Source of the DNA: Fodinibius sp050117475
Lineage (GTDB): Bacteria; Bacteroidota; Rhodothermia; Balneolales; Balneolaceae
Assembly (NCBI GenBank): GCA_050117475.1
Contig: JASFMR010000002.1
Location: 15,537-79,536 of the forward strand
DNA: 64,000 bases
Reading direction: 5' to 3'
Made by a program: the position numbers and the translations under genes. Positions 63,292 through 64,000 of this stretch are shown in pieces. Position 1 is the stretch's first letter, and each line of letters opens with the position of its first letter. The notes below the pieces were generated by a model. It was not told where the DNA came from. It did no database searches and saw nothing but the letters and a program-made list of their open reading frames with translations.

Positions 63292-64000
63292 ATGTCGATT
63301 CGTGTTGTTGTAGGAGCCCAATGGGGTGATGAGGGAAAAGGAAAAATTGTAGACTTGCTTAGCAAAAATGCTAAGTTTGTCGTGCGATACCAGGGAGGGG
63401 CCAACGCTGGCCATACCCTGAAGTTTGATGACAAAAAGATTGTTCTGCATCTCATACCCTCGGGAATTTTTAATGGTAATGCGACCTGTGTGATTGGAAA
63501 TGGGGTGGTCATCGATCCCCATGCATTACTAAAAGAAATCAAAGAGGTGGAAGCTCTTGGTGCTAATCTTAAAGATCGGTTAAAGATTAGTAAGGCCGCA
63601 CATGTTATTCTGCCGTATCATCAGTTATTGGACCAGGTGAAAGAAGAACAAAGGGGCGATGATGCTATAGGGACAACAGGCCGTGGCATAGGACCGGCAT
63701 ATGTAAGCAAGGTGTCCCGGGTTGGCATTCGGATGGCAGATCTGTTTCATCCCGATGAGCTTCGCAAAAAGGTGAAGGTGAATATTGCTGACATCAACGA
63801 TGCTCTTGAGCATATCTATAAACATGAGCCTATAGAGGCAGAACCTATTATCAAAGATCTTCTGGCTTCAGCTGAAAAGTTGTGCCCCTATATAACCAAT
63901 ACCAGTGCTTTGTTGCACGATGCAATCGATAATGGAGAAGAAATCTTGCTTGAAGGAGCCCAGGGAAGTCTCCTTGATGTCGATCATGGAACCTATCCGT
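63292..64000 (+). CDS. purA: Adenylosuccinate synthetase, 5' part
   Basis: The first 236 codons of purA; the frame is open at the right edge. The enzyme makes adenylosuccinate from IMP and Asp with GTP. The start has the GTP-binding VVVGAQWGDEGKGK with the catalytic Asp, then RYQGGANAGHT and the GTTGRGIGPAY loop. The last visible residues are EGAQGSLLDVDHGTYP, exactly as in the family. Full length would be about 430 aa. Confidence 0.96.
   Translation, partial: MSIRVVVGAQWGDEGKGKIVDLLSKNAKFVVRYQGGANAGHTLKFDDKKIVLHLIPSGIFNGNATCVIGNGVVIDPHALLKEIKEVEALGANLKDRLKISKAAHVILPYHQLLDQVKEEQRGDDAIGTTGRGIGPAYVSKVSRVGIRMADLFHPDELRKKVKVNIADINDALEHIYKHEPIEAEPIIKDLLASAEKLCPYITNTSALLHDAIDNGEEILLEGAQGSLLDVDHGTYP

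Noticed and set aside
1..64000. CRISPR arrays, insertion sequences, prophage, integrons, defence systems
   Set aside because: No regularly spaced repeats, transposase or integrase motifs, phage genes or known defence-gene sets were seen anywhere in the window.

Overview
The window looks like the chromosome of a Gram-negative, outer-membrane bacterium of the Bacteroidota/Balneolota group, most likely Balneolaceae (Fodinibius or Gracilimonas-like). This is inferred from the gene set: TonB receptor with a carboxypeptidase-regulatory domain, tricorn-type S41 peptidase, PafA phosphatase, many lipoproteins, TamA/TamB, DUF2231, spondin-domain lipoprotein, class II DAHP synthase, and secD and secF as separate genes where Bacteroidetes proper usually have a fusion. 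Promoters of the Bacteroidetes type (TTG about 20 nt upstream of TAnnTTTG) are visible in two places. I see no rRNA, tRNA, CRISPR array, insertion sequence or prophage; gene density is high and nothing looks like an acquired island.

Layout. 1-9.9 kb: the 3' end of an unrecognised gene, gltX, an NhaC antiporter with a 19-bp palindrome in its leader, an NRDE/TANGO2 protein, a membrane SpoIIE-type phosphatase with a thioredoxin, an MntR-like DtxR regulator, and a DUF2231 plus beta-sandwich fusion. 10-17 kb: a double-spondin lipoprotein behind two palindromes, a PhoB/PhoR-like two-component pair, and a tricorn protease homologue. 17.4-21.2 kb (minus): an operon of porin, imelysin and di-heme oxidoreductase, probably a periplasmic metal or redox module. 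21.3-24.5 kb: two SAM methyltransferases flank pafA. 24.7-31.5 kb (minus): M14 carboxypeptidase, TonB receptor, CDF exporter, SCO and PCu(A)C copper proteins, then a fluoride riboswitch controlling crcB and DUF190. 31.6-42.2 kb (plus): Nramp-UspA fusion, tamA-tamB, M29 aminopeptidase, AraC regulator, VOC protein.

42.3-52.1 kb is rich in protein-quality-control genes, all on the minus strand (clpB, a CbpA-type DnaJ, an HtrA protease, Hsp20), interspersed with a macro-domain protein, an S1/P1 nuclease, a DUF2784 protein and an unassigned barrel protein. 52.3-55.7 kb (minus): class II DAHP synthase, a WG-repeat lipoprotein, a DUF975-like membrane protein. 55.8-64 kb (plus): uvrA with a TTG start, a 486-bp gap with a REP-like palindrome, two small lineage-specific membrane proteins, secD-secF, a STAS protein, and the start of purA, cut by the window edge.

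The most rewarding details are regulatory. The crcB leader folds as a fluoride aptamer whose 3' pseudoknot strand can alternatively pair with the crcB ribosome binding site over 10 bp, giving a complete translational switch. The MntR-like regulator keeps the manganese-type Asp; a palindrome sits next to its own promoter and a TTTAG/CTAAA palindrome lies in front of the Nramp transporter. Long perfect palindromes also lie in the leaders of nhaC, pafA and the spondin gene. Related CTGAA/TTCAG palindromes recur in three intergenic regions and look like a degenerate REP family. No wholly new system was found; the leading candidates for under-described biology are the porin-imelysin-DHOR operon, the DUF2231 fusion and the multi-pass phosphatase.
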